NCBI GenBank assembly: GCA_963700255.1
Contig: CAVOWW010000012.1
Span: forward strand, 27,319-91,318
Direction of reading: 5' to 3'
Length of the DNA stretch: 64,000 nt
From: UBA10649 sp963700255
Lineage (GTDB): Bacteria; Actinomycetota; Actinomycetes; S36-B12
Part shown: piece after piece, positions 42,374 to 51,283 of the stretch
Layout: the number at the start of each line of letters is the position of its first letter
Numbering within the stretch: position 1 is the first letter of the stretch
The notes under the pieces: generated by a model
The model's input: the letters and a program-made list of their open reading frames with translations, nothing else
What the model was told of the DNA's origin: nothing
Databases searched by the model: none
Position numbers and translations under genes: made by a program

Positions 42374-43300
42374 ATGACCAGCGACTTCGCGGTCGAGACG
42401 CGGGCGCGCCTCGATGAGGCGACCGTGCCCGCGCTGGTCGCCCTCATCGAACGGTCCACCGAGCACGACGGCATGCGGCCGCTGTCCGAGCACGTCTGGC
42501 TGCACCTGAAGGAGGGCGGCGACGAGCACGGGCAGCACCTGATCGCCCGTGACACCGCCGGACGCATCGTCGGCTATGCCCACCTCGACGTGACGGACGC
42601 CGTCAACGGGGCGAGCGCGGAGCTGGCGGTCGACCCCGCCGAGCGGCGACACGGCCTCGGCAGGCGGCTCATCGACGGGCTGATCGCCAGCTCCCCCGAC
42701 GGCCGCCTTCGGCTGTGGGCGCACGGCGAGCAGGCCGGGGCGGCGGAGCTGGCGCTCAGCATGGGCTTCACGCGGGCGCGGGTGCTGTGGCAGATGCGAC
42801 GCTCCCTGTACGCGCCGCTGCCCCGACCGCTCCTGCCTGCGGGCGTCGACCTGCGTCCCTTCCGGGTGGGCATCGACGAGGACGCGTGGCTCACTGTCAA
42901 CTCCCGTGCCTTCACGAGCCTGCCGGACCAGGGCGGCTGGCAGCGGGCTGACCTCGAGATGCGGATCCGGGAGCCCTGGTTCTCCTCCGCCGGCTTCCTC
43001 ATGGCCTGGCGCGGCGAGCGGCTCGTCGGCTTCCACTGGACGAAGGTGCACGGCGGCAGCACGTCCGAGTCGGGCCACCAGCACCACCCCATCGGCGAGG
43101 TCTACGTGGTCGGTGTCGACCCGGACGAGCGCGGCAACGGCCTCGGCCGGGCGCTGACGGTGGCCGGGCTCCACCATCTCCGCTCCCTCGACCTGAGCCA
43201 GGCGATGCTGTACGTCGACACCACGAACACCGCGGCCATCTCCCTCTACGAGGGGCTCGGCTTCGTCCGATGGGACACGGACGTGCTCTTCAAGCGCTGA
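42374..43300 (+). CDS. mshD: Mycothiol synthase
   Basis: Last enzyme of mycothiol synthesis, acetyl-CoA:Cys-GlcN-Ins acetyltransferase, 308 residues. Two GNAT domains are visible; the second has ERGNGLGRALTVAGLHHL with the acetyl-CoA loop and TNTAAISLYEGLGF. The first is degenerate (ERRHGLGRRLIDGL). Together with mshA this confirms mycothiol metabolism. Start ATG 42374, 10 bp after the GlnR-like gene. Confidence 0.93.
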   Translation: MTSDFAVETRARLDEATVPALVALIERSTEHDGMRPLSEHVWLHLKEGGDEHGQHLIARDTAGRIVGYAHLDVTDAVNGASAELAVDPAERRHGLGRRLIDGLIASSPDGRLRLWAHGEQAGAAELALSMGFTRARVLWQMRRSLYAPLPRPLLPAGVDLRPFRVGIDEDAWLTVNSRAFTSLPDQGGWQRADLEMRIREPWFSSAGFLMAWRGERLVGFHWTKVHGGSTSESGHQHHPIGEVYVVGVDPDERGNGLGRALTVAGLHHLRSLDLSQAMLYVDTTNTAAISLYEGLGFVRWDTDVLFKR

Positions 43301-43374
43301 CCGCTCGAAACCGCTCGACCGGGGGACTCGTTCCGCCGAGGACACCGTTAACCCTGCTGTGGGACGATCCTTGG

Positions 43375-45522
43375 ATGACCACGACGCAGCCGACGCCGCC
43401 GACCGCGAGCCCGACCCCCATCCTCACGCCGCCGACCGCCCCGGTCACGTTCGACGAGGGGCTGCCGGCCAACCGGTTCCTCGATCGGGAGCTGTCGTGG
43501 CTCGCCTTCAACCAGCGCGTGCTGGAGCTCGCCCAGGACGACGAGCTGCCCATTCTCGACAGGGCCAAGTTCCTCGCCATCTTCGCCAGCAACCTCGACG
43601 AGTTCTTCATGGTCCGCGTGGCCGGCCTCAAGCGGCGCATCGCGACCGGCATCGCCGTCCGCGCGGCCAGCGGGTACACGCCCCGCGAGGTGCTCGAGAA
43701 CATCTGGCAGCGCGCCTACGACCTGCAGCGCGAGCAGGCCGACCTGTTCGGCGAGGTGGTGCTGCCCGGCCTCGAGGCCCAGGGCATCCAGATGCTCCGC
43801 TGGGACCAGCTCACCCCCGCCGAGAAGGCGGAGATCGAGCTCTTCTTCGACGCGAAGGTCTTCCCGGTCCTCACGCCCCTCGCCGTGGACCCCTCGCACC
43901 CCTTCCCCTACATCAGCGGCCTGTCCCTCAACCTCGCCGTCGTCGTGCGCAACCCGGTCACCGGGACCGAGCTCTTCGCCCGCGTGAAGGTGCCCCCGCT
44001 GCTCCCCCGTTTCGTCGAGGTCGGCCCGGCTCGCTTCGTTCCCCTCGAGGACGTCATCGCCGCACACCTGCACACGCTGTTCCCGGGCATGGAGATCCAG
44101 CAGACCCACACCTTCCGCGTCACGCGCAACGAGGACGTCGAGGTCGAGGAGGACGACGCGGAGAACCTGCTCCAGGCGCTGGAGCGCGAGCTCATGCGGC
44201 GTCGGTTCGGCCCGCCGGTACGCCTCGAGGTCGAGGAGTCCATCGACCCCCACGTGCTGGAGCTGCTCATCAGCGAGCTCGGCGTCAACGAGCTGGAGGT
44301 CTTCCGGCTCCCCGGCCCGCTGGACCTGACCGGCCTGTGGACGCTGTACGGGCTCGACCGCGACGATCTCAAGCAGCGCAAGTTCGTGCCCAAGACGTCG
44401 CGCCAGCTCAGCGAGGTCGAGACGGCGTCGGCGCCCGACATCCTCTCGGTGGTCAGGGAGCGCGATGTCCTCCTGCATCATCCGTACGACTCGTTCTCCA
44501 CGAGCGTGCAGCTGTTCCTGGAGCAGGCCGCCCGCGACCCGCAGGTACTGGCCATCAAGCAGACCCTCTACCGCACCTCCGGCGACTCGCCCATCGTCGA
44601 CGCCCTCATCGATGCCGCCCAGGCGGGCAAGCAGGTGCTGGCCCTCGTCGAGATCAAGGCCCGGTTCGACGAGCAGAACAACATCGAGTGGGCGCGCAAG
44701 CTGGAGGAGGCGGGCGTCCACGTCGTCTACGGACTCGTCGGGCTCAAGACGCACAGCAAGCTCTCCATGGTGGTGCGCGACGATGGCGACCAGCTGCGGC
44801 GCTACTGCCACATCGGCACCGGCAACTACCACCCGAAGACCGCGAGACTGTACGAGGACCTCGGCCTGCTCACGAGCGACCCGGCGGTCGGCGAGGACGT
44901 CTCGAACCTGTTCAACGTCCTGTCCGGGTACTCCATGAACACCGACTACGAGCGCTTCCTGGTCGCCCCCCACTCCGTGCGCACCGGCCTGGTCGAGCGG
45001 ATCGAGCGGGAGGTCGAGAACCACAAGGCCGGGCTTCCGTCGGGCATCCGATTCAAGTGCAACTCGATCGTCGACGAGGGGATCATCGACGCCCTGTACC
45101 GGGCCTCGCGCGCAGGCGTGCCGGTCGACGTCTGGGTCCGGGGCATCTGTGCCATACGTCCCGGTGTGCCCGGCCTCAGCGAGAACATCCGCGTCATCAG
45201 CATCCTCGGGCGGTTCCTCGAGCATTCGCGGGCGTACTGCTTCGACAACGCCGGCAACCGCGAGGTGTGGATCGGCTCGGCTGACCTCATGCACCGCAAC
45301 CTCGACCGTCGGGTAGAGACCCTGATCCGACTCGTCGACCCGGAGGAGACGGCCGACATCTACGCGCTGTTCGACTACGCCTACGACCCCGAGACCTCGG
45401 CCTGGGACCTTGAGGCCGACGGCACCTGGACCCGACGCCTGTTCGACGCAGACGGCCGGCACCTGCGCGACTACCAGGAGTCCCTCATCGAGATCAAGCG
45501 CAAGCGCGGCTTCGCCCCGTGA
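43375..45522 (+). CDS. ppk: Polyphosphate kinase 1
   Basis: Reversible ATP:polyphosphate phosphotransferase of 715 residues. N-terminal NRFLDRELSWLAFNQRVLE; first phosphohistidine region GLKTHSKLSMVVR and CHIGTGNYHPKTA; later SADLMHRNLDRRVE. ATG 43375 is chosen over an upstream in-frame start. A GTTAACC lies at 43347, reminiscent of the PHO-like unit upstream of phoU but not repeated at 11-nt spacing. It is coupled to the CYTH-CHAD gene, whose product may bind polyphosphate. Confidence 0.95.
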   Translation: MTTTQPTPPTASPTPILTPPTAPVTFDEGLPANRFLDRELSWLAFNQRVLELAQDDELPILDRAKFLAIFASNLDEFFMVRVAGLKRRIATGIAVRAASGYTPREVLENIWQRAYDLQREQADLFGEVVLPGLEAQGIQMLRWDQLTPAEKAEIELFFDAKVFPVLTPLAVDPSHPFPYISGLSLNLAVVVRNPVTGTELFARVKVPPLLPRFVEVGPARFVPLEDVIAAHLHTLFPGMEIQQTHTFRVTRNEDVEVEEDDAENLLQALERELMRRRFGPPVRLEVEESIDPHVLELLISELGVNELEVFRLPGPLDLTGLWTLYGLDRDDLKQRKFVPKTSRQLSEVETASAPDILSVVRERDVLLHHPYDSFSTSVQLFLEQAARDPQVLAIKQTLYRTSGDSPIVDALIDAAQAGKQVLALVEIKARFDEQNNIEWARKLEEAGVHVVYGLVGLKTHSKLSMVVRDDGDQLRRYCHIGTGNYHPKTARLYEDLGLLTSDPAVGEDVSNLFNVLSGYSMNTDYERFLVAPHSVRTGLVERIEREVENHKAGLPSGIRFKCNSIVDEGIIDALYRASRAGVPVDVWVRGICAIRPGVPGLSENIRVISILGRFLEHSRAYCFDNAGNREVWIGSADLMHRNLDRRVETLIRLVDPEETADIYALFDYAYDPETSAWDLEADGTWTRRLFDADGRHLRDYQESLIEIKRKRGFAP

Positions 45523-47060
45523 GCCCACCCACGACCCACCGAGAGGTGGAGCGCAAGCTCCGCGTGCACGGCATGTTCGACCTGCCTGACTTCGCCGAGT
45601 CCGGTGTCGCGCACTCCGTCGAGGTGATCGAGCCCTTCACGATGCGCGCGGTCTACCACGACACCGCCGACCTCGCGCTGTTCCGCTGGGGGATCACCCT
45701 TCGCCGACGCGAGGGCGGGCATGACGAGGGCTGGCACATGAAGCTCCCGGTCGCCGGTGCCGACGGCTCCTCGCGCGACGAGCTGCGCCTTCCGCTGGAT
45801 CACGGCCAGGTGGGCGCGGTGCCCGGCGGCTTCGTCGAGGTCATCGCCCCACTGCTGCGCGAGCGACCGCTGGCCGCAGTGGTGACCATCTCCACCGAGC
45901 GCGCGCCGCTGCTCCTGCACGATGCCGGAGGTGCGGCACTGGTCGAGGTGGTGGACGACGTCGTCTCGGTGCTGCGCGACGGGCGCGTGGTCAGTGTCTT
46001 CCGCGAGATCGAGATCGAGGCGGTCGACGCATCCGACCCCGCCGCGCTGGCCGCGATGGACGCCGTCGTCGACGTGCTCGTCGGCATGGGGGCCGAGCCG
46101 AGCTCGGTCAGCAAGGCAGCGAGCGCGCTGGGCCCCCGCACCTCGGAGCCGCCGGACGTGCCGGAGCTGACTGTCCCAGGACCCACCGGCCTCGCGGTCG
46201 ACGCCATCCGCGCTGTCCTCTCCCTGCACGTGCGTCACCTACTGCTGGCCGACGTCGCGGTGCGCCGCGACCTGCCCGACTCGGTCCACCAGATGCGCGT
46301 CGCCGCCCGGCGGCTGCGCAGCGCGCTGGCGACCTTCGCCCCCCTGATGCAGGAGGAGCCTGCGGGCGCGCTGCGCGAGGAGCTGAAGTGGATCGCCAGC
46401 GAGCTCGGGGCGATCCGTGACACCGAGGTCATGCTCGAGCGCCTCGACGTGCACGCCGGACAGCTCGACGACGAGGCTGACACGCTGCGCGCCCGTGCGG
46501 CCATCGACCCCCTCCTGACCCAGCGGCTCTCCGCCGCACGCTCGAGCGCGCTCGCCGCCCTCCGCAGTGACCGGCACCAGCAGCTCGTCGACGACCTCAT
46601 GTCAGCGGCGATCGATCCTCCGGTGACGGATGCCGCCTACGAGACCTGCGAGGACGCGCTGCTGCCCCTGGTCGCCCGCACCTGGCGTCGCCTGCGCTCC
46701 AGCATCAAGGCACTCGAGCTCGACGGGCCCAGTCCCACCTGGCACGCCGCGCGCATCAAGGCCAAGCGGGCCCGGTACGCCGCGGACGCCGTCGCGCCGA
46801 TCTTCGGCAAGGACATGAAGCAGCACGCCCGGCTGCTCGCTGAGGTCACCGAGCTGCTCGGCGACCATCAGGACGCGCACGTCGCACAGGTGATCCTGCG
46901 CGAGCTCGCGTCGCACGCCGATGTGGATGGCCTCACCGGCATGTCGTTGGGCATCCTCTACGAGTTCGAGGCGGACGAGGAGATCCTCGATCGCTACCGG
47001 TTCGCGGAGCTGTGGCCGACGGCGAAGCGGGCTGCGAGGCGGGCGGGGATGGGCACGTGA
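45519..47060 (+). CDS. CYTH and CHAD domain-containing protein
   Basis: A 513-residue two-domain protein. The CYTH domain (about 1-200) has the ExExK-type motif in HREVERKLRV and triphosphate-binding charged strands (FREIEIEAVD). The CHAD domain (about 220-500) is helical with conserved His/Arg/Lys (VHQMRVAARRLRSAL, RIKAKRARYAADA), known to bind polyphosphate. GTG 45519 overlaps the ppk stop. Context and domains suggest inorganic polyphosphate or triphosphate handling alongside Ppk. Catalytic activity unproven. Confidence 0.93.
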   Translation: MSPPTTHREVERKLRVHGMFDLPDFAESGVAHSVEVIEPFTMRAVYHDTADLALFRWGITLRRREGGHDEGWHMKLPVAGADGSSRDELRLPLDHGQVGAVPGGFVEVIAPLLRERPLAAVVTISTERAPLLLHDAGGAALVEVVDDVVSVLRDGRVVSVFREIEIEAVDASDPAALAAMDAVVDVLVGMGAEPSSVSKAASALGPRTSEPPDVPELTVPGPTGLAVDAIRAVLSLHVRHLLLADVAVRRDLPDSVHQMRVAARRLRSALATFAPLMQEEPAGALREELKWIASELGAIRDTEVMLERLDVHAGQLDDEADTLRARAAIDPLLTQRLSAARSSALAALRSDRHQQLVDDLMSAAIDPPVTDAAYETCEDALLPLVARTWRRLRSSIKALELDGPSPTWHAARIKAKRARYAADAVAPIFGKDMKQHARLLAEVTELLGDHQDAHVAQVILRELASHADVDGLTGMSLGILYEFEADEEILDRYRFAELWPTAKRAARRAGMGT

Positions 47061-47995
47061 CCACCCTTCCTGCGATCAGGGCGGCCGGCGTCGTCCTGCT
47101 GCGTGGCTCGGGCGAGGACGCAGAGGTCCTGCTCGTCCACCGGCCAGGTCGCGGGGACTGGTCGCTCCCCAAGGGGAAGATCGACGCCGGTGAGCATGTG
47201 GTGGCCGCCGCGATCCGGGAGTGCGACGAGGAGACGGGCTTCACCCCGATCCTGCAGAACCCGCTCGCCACGCAGACCTACAGCGTGCAGAGCCGCCCGA
47301 AGGTCGTCAACTACTGGCGCGCGCGCGTGCGGTCCGAGGAGGGCTTCACCCCCGACGACGAGGTCGACGAGATCCGGTGGGTTCCGGCCGCCAGCGCCGC
47401 GGAGCACCTCACCTACCCCTCGGACCAGGGCCTCGTCGCTGCGGCGACGGGCCACCCCGACTCGGTGCCGCTGATCATCCTTCGGCACACGCAGGCCATG
47501 AAGCGGGCCCAGTTCGACGGCCACGACGACTCCGAGCGCCCCCTGACCGGCAAGGGCCGCTCGCAGAGCAAGGCCCTCGTCCCGCTGCTCGACGCCTTCG
47601 GTATCACGTCGGTGTACGCCAGCAGCGCCCGTCGCTGCACGGAGACCGTGAAGCACTACGCGAAGCGCCTCGACACGACAGTGGTGCGCGAGCCACTCCT
47701 CACCGAGGAGGGGCACCAGGCCGATCCCCGGGGCGCGGCGGCGCGTGCCATCGAGCTCGCGCTCTGCCCGGAGCCGCTCGTCCTGTGCACCCACCGGCCC
47801 GTGCTGCCCACGATCCTCGAATCCATGGCCGTCGCACTCGGAGTCGGCCTGGAGGACCCGCGCTGGCATCGCGCGTGGGACCCCAAGCTCCCGCCCGGGG
47901 GCTTCATCGTCGTGCATCGCGAGTTCTCCGACGACGGTCCCGTGCGTGTTGTGGGCCTCGAGAGCCACACGCTGACGGGCACCGTGGTCCACTAG
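47057..47995 (+). CDS. NUDIX hydrolase/histidine phosphatase fusion (MutT1-like)
   Basis: A 312-residue fusion. The Nudix domain (1-140) has a complete box, GKIDAGEHVVAAAIRECDEETGF in two parts (GKIDAGEH and RECDEETGF). The histidine-phosphatase domain starts LIILRHTQAMKR. The layout equals mycobacterial MutT1, which degrades 8-oxo-dGTP and diadenosine polyphosphates. GTG 47057 overlaps the CYTH-CHAD stop, giving a ppk-CYTH/CHAD-NUDIX phosphate-compound operon. Confidence 0.9.
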   Translation: MTTLPAIRAAGVVLLRGSGEDAEVLLVHRPGRGDWSLPKGKIDAGEHVVAAAIRECDEETGFTPILQNPLATQTYSVQSRPKVVNYWRARVRSEEGFTPDDEVDEIRWVPAASAAEHLTYPSDQGLVAAATGHPDSVPLIILRHTQAMKRAQFDGHDDSERPLTGKGRSQSKALVPLLDAFGITSVYASSARRCTETVKHYAKRLDTTVVREPLLTEEGHQADPRGAAARAIELALCPEPLVLCTHRPVLPTILESMAVALGVGLEDPRWHRAWDPKLPPGGFIVVHREFSDDGPVRVVGLESHTLTGTVVH

Positions 47996-47999
47996 AGGC

Positions 48000-48803
48000 A
48001 TGACGCCGAAGCGGAGCCTCCTCGCGGCAGTGCTGGGTGGACTGCTGCTCGGGCCGGCGACCCTGGCGGGCTGCGGAACGCAGCAGGCCGACTCGTCCGC
48101 CTCCGTCTCGCCCTCTCCCGCGCTCCCGTCCGCGGTGACGCCGACCCCGTCGGCCGACGCCTTCGTCGCCAGCGTCATGCGCACACGCGACCTGGCCACC
48201 GCCGACCTGGGGATCACGGTGACGACGGAGGTCGGCGGCGTCATGCGCAGCCTGACCGGCGAGGGCTCCTCCGCCGTGAGCAAGGGCTACGGCGACCTGC
48301 GATGGACTGACTCCTCCGGTGCCGTCACCCGGGAGCTGTCCAACGGCAAGGGGCTGTTCGTCCAGACCGACGTGCCGGACGGCACCTGGACCCTGCTGCC
48401 CGACGAGCGCGCCACGCCGACCGGGCGCCTCGCCGATCCGCTTCGCGGCCTCGGCGGTCTCTCGCGCGTCACCAAGGCCGGGCCCGAGGACCTGGACGGG
48501 ATCCCCACGACCCGCTACACCGGCACGCTGCCCGCGTCCCCCGAGAGCCTCGCCCTGCTGGGCTTCTCGGATGAGGAGCTCGTCGAGATCGGCACCGACT
48601 GGCAGGGCGCCGTCGTCGATGTCACCGTCTGGATCGACTCCAAGGGCCGCGTCGTCGGCATCCAGCGCACCCTCGACCTTCCCGGATCCGCCGCCGCGCC
48701 CGTGTCCGCCGTCACGATGACCAGGCTGAGCGACTTCACGACGACCATCGACCTCGAGCCCCCGCCGACGGAGAGCGTCGTCGAGGCACCGGACGGGCAG
48801 TAG
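48000..48803 (+). CDS. LppX/LprG-like lipoprotein
   Basis: Exported lipoprotein of 267 residues: signal peptide (KRSLLAAVLGGLLLGPA) with lipobox LAGC, a Ser/Pro-rich linker, then a beta-sheet half-barrel typical of the LppX_LprAFG family, which carries lipids across the envelope (VSKGYGDLRWTDSSG, VVDVTVWIDSKGRVVG). It starts 4 bp after the MutT1-like gene and may share its transcript. The lipid is unknown. Confidence 0.86.
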   Translation: MTPKRSLLAAVLGGLLLGPATLAGCGTQQADSSASVSPSPALPSAVTPTPSADAFVASVMRTRDLATADLGITVTTEVGGVMRSLTGEGSSAVSKGYGDLRWTDSSGAVTRELSNGKGLFVQTDVPDGTWTLLPDERATPTGRLADPLRGLGGLSRVTKAGPEDLDGIPTTRYTGTLPASPESLALLGFSDEELVEIGTDWQGAVVDVTVWIDSKGRVVGIQRTLDLPGSAAAPVSAVTMTRLSDFTTTIDLEPPPTESVVEAPDGQ

Positions 48804-48828
48804 CTCTGGAGGTCAGTAGCCCGGCAGG

Positions 48829-50052
48829 TCAGAGCGCCGCCGTCACTCCCTTGCCGAGGCAGACCACGCCGGCGTCGCTGACCGTGTAGAGGGACCGGTC
48901 GCGCTCGATATCGACGCCGATCTGGGCTCCATCGGGCACCACCGCGTTCTTGTCGAGGATCGCCCGCCGGACGACGGCGTTGCGACCGATGCGCACGCCG
49001 GGCATCAGGACGCTGCCCTCCACGTACGCGCCGGCGTCGACGGCGACGCTGGTGGCGATGACGGACGTGCGCACGTGGGCTCCCGAGATGACCGTCCCAG
49101 CCCCCACCATCGACTCGTGGGCGTTGCCCCCCTCGACGAACTTCGCCGGCGGCAGCGATGGGAGGTTGGTCAGGATCGGCCAGCGGCGGTTGTAGAGGTT
49201 GAAGATCGGGTGCACGGACACCAGGTCCATGTGCGCGTCGTGGTAGCTGTCGAGCGTGCCGACGTCACGCCAGTAGCCGCGGTCACGGTCGGTGGCGCCC
49301 GGCACGACGTTCTCGGCGAAGTCGTAGACCTGCGCCTCGCCCTGCTCCGTCAGCATCGGGATGATGTTGCCGCCCATGTCGTGAACCGAGGCCGGGTCGG
49401 CTGCATCGGCCTTGAGCACGTCGAGCAGTGCCTGCGTGCTGAACACGTAGTTGCCCATCGATACGTAGCAGTTCTCGTCGTCGCCCGGGACGGTCGGTGG
49501 GTCGGCCGGCTTCTCCAGGAACCTCGAGATGCGGCGGCCGTCCGGTTCCGTCTGGATGACGCCGAACTGGTTCGAGATGGACTTCGGCATCCGGATGCCC
49601 GCGACCGTGACACCGGCGCCGCTGGCGATGTGCGCCTGGATCATCTGCATCGGGTCCATGCGGTAGACGTGATCGGCGCCGAACACGACGACATAGTCGG
49701 GCGCCTCGTCATAGACGAGGTTGAGGCTCTGGAAGATCGCGTCCGCGCTTCCCGTGTACCACCGCGGACCCAGCCGCTGCTGTGCAGGAACCGGGGTGAC
49801 GTAGTCACCCAGCAGGGTCGACATGCGCCACGTCTGCGTGATGTGGCGGTCCAGGCTGTGCGACTTGTACTGGGTGAGGACGCACACGCGGCGGAGCCCG
49901 GCGTTGATGAGGTTCGACAGGACGAAGTCGACGAGCCGGTACGAGCCCCCGAAGGGAACGGCCGGCTTGGCCCGGTCGGCCGTCAGCGGCATCAGGCGCT
50001 TGCCTTCGCCTCCTGCGAGGACCATCGCCAGCACGTGCGGATCGGAACTCAC
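48829..50052 (-). CDS. glgC: Glucose-1-phosphate adenylyltransferase
   Basis: ADP-glucose pyrophosphorylase of 407 residues, the first committed step of glycogen or maltosyl-phosphate synthesis. The catalytic loop is MVLAGGEGKRLMPLTADRAKPAVPFGG, shown here by AGGEGKRLMPLT and KPAVPFGG. The C-terminal left-handed beta-helix has VLMPGVRIGRNAVVRRAILDKN. It is divergent from glgA with 67 bp between. That spacer has no obvious repeat but must hold both promoters. Confidence 0.96.
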   Translation of the reverse strand: MSSDPHVLAMVLAGGEGKRLMPLTADRAKPAVPFGGSYRLVDFVLSNLINAGLRRVCVLTQYKSHSLDRHITQTWRMSTLLGDYVTPVPAQQRLGPRWYTGSADAIFQSLNLVYDEAPDYVVVFGADHVYRMDPMQMIQAHIASGAGVTVAGIRMPKSISNQFGVIQTEPDGRRISRFLEKPADPPTVPGDDENCYVSMGNYVFSTQALLDVLKADAADPASVHDMGGNIIPMLTEQGEAQVYDFAENVVPGATDRDRGYWRDVGTLDSYHDAHMDLVSVHPIFNLYNRRWPILTNLPSLPPAKFVEGGNAHESMVGAGTVISGAHVRTSVIATSVAVDAGAYVEGSVLMPGVRIGRNAVVRRAILDKNAVVPDGAQIGVDIERDRSLYTVSDAGVVCLGKGVTAAL

Positions 50053-50119
50053 CCTTGAACCCTAGCCCCACTTGGACGGTCCCGGCGTGGCTTGCCGCCA
50101 AGACCCCTAGGCTCAGGCC

Positions 50120-51283
50120 GTGCGCGTAGGAATGCTGACCCGAGAGTGGCCCCCGGACATCTACGGCGGGGCGGGCGTCCACGTCGAGCACCTGGTCGCG
50201 GAGCTCCGCCGCAAGATCGACGTCGACGTCCACTGCTGGGGGGAACCCCGGGGTGATGCGATCGCGCACGCGGTCCCGGCCGCCCTGCTCGGCGCCAACG
50301 CGGCCATCCAGACCCTGGGCATCGACCTCGAGATGGTGGACGCCACCAGCGGGGTGGAGATCCTGCACTCGCACACCTGGTACGCCAATCTCGCCGGTCA
50401 CATCGGCAGCCTCCTCCACGGCGTGCCGCACGTGCTGACCGCGCACTCCCTCGAGCCGCTCCGGCCGTGGAAGGAGGAGCAGCTCGGCGGCGGGTACCGG
50501 GTCTCCTCCTGGGTGGAGCGCACTGCCTACGAGGGCGCCGCGCGGATCATCGCCGTCAGCCACGGCATGCGGGCCGACGTGCTGACCGCCTATCCGGACG
50601 TGGACCCCGACCGGGTCTCCGTCGTCCACAACGGCATCGACACCGACGTCTACCATCCCGACGCGAACACCGCGGCCCTGGCCGAGCTGGGGATCGACGG
50701 GAGCAGGCCCTACGTGCTGTTCGTCGGGCGGATCACGCGGCAGAAGGGCATCGTCCACCTGATCAACGCCGCCCGGCTGTTCGAGGGCGACGTCCAGCTC
50801 GTGCTGTGCGCGTCGTCACCGGACACGCGGGAGATCGGCGAGGAGACCTCGGCCGGCGTCGACCAGCTGCGCGCCGAGCGCGGCGATGCCAGCGTCATCT
50901 GGGTTCAGGAGCAGGTGGTCCGGCCGAAGCTGGTCCAGCTGTTCACCCACGCCCTCGCCTTCGTCTGCCCGTCGATCTACGAGCCCCTCGGCATCGTCAA
51001 TCTCGAGGCGATGGCCTGCGAGACGGCGGTCGTGGCGTCCGCCGTCGGCGGGATCCCCGAGGTGGTCGTGGACGGCGAGACCGGCCTGCTCGTGCCCTAC
51101 GACCCGACCGAGCCTCGGGCGTTCGAGCACGCGTTCGCCGACGCCGTCAACGTCCTCGCCGCCGATCCCGCCCGGGCTCGAGCCATGGGCATCGCGGGTC
51201 GGGCCCGTGCCGTCAGCGACTTCGGCTGGGACGCGATCTCCGACCAGACGATCGCCGTGTACGACGCCGCACTCCAGGAGTGA
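50120..51283 (+). CDS. glgA: Glycogen synthase, actinobacterial GT4 type (GlgA/GlgM)
   Basis: ADP-glucose-dependent GT-B glycosyltransferase of 387 residues. N-terminal REWPPDIYGGAGVHVEHLV; donor site EPLGIVNLEAMACETAVVASAVGG. This short form, paired divergently with glgC, is the class whose mycobacterial member makes maltose-1-phosphate (GlgM), so the product could be glycogen or maltose-1-phosphate. GTG start at 50120; its stop overlaps the EamA gene start. Confidence 0.92.
   Translation: MRVGMLTREWPPDIYGGAGVHVEHLVAELRRKIDVDVHCWGEPRGDAIAHAVPAALLGANAAIQTLGIDLEMVDATSGVEILHSHTWYANLAGHIGSLLHGVPHVLTAHSLEPLRPWKEEQLGGGYRVSSWVERTAYEGAARIIAVSHGMRADVLTAYPDVDPDRVSVVHNGIDTDVYHPDANTAALAELGIDGSRPYVLFVGRITRQKGIVHLINAARLFEGDVQLVLCASSPDTREIGEETSAGVDQLRAERGDASVIWVQEQVVRPKLVQLFTHALAFVCPSIYEPLGIVNLEAMACETAVVASAVGGIPEVVVDGETGLLVPYDPTEPRAFEHAFADAVNVLAADPARARAMGIAGRARAVSDFGWDAISDQTIAVYDAALQE

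Noticed and set aside
43348..45528. A 726-residue minus-strand open frame opposite ppk
   Set aside because: Repetitive Val/Asp/Leu/Arg composition mirrors the third-position GC bias of ppk; no start signal or homology.
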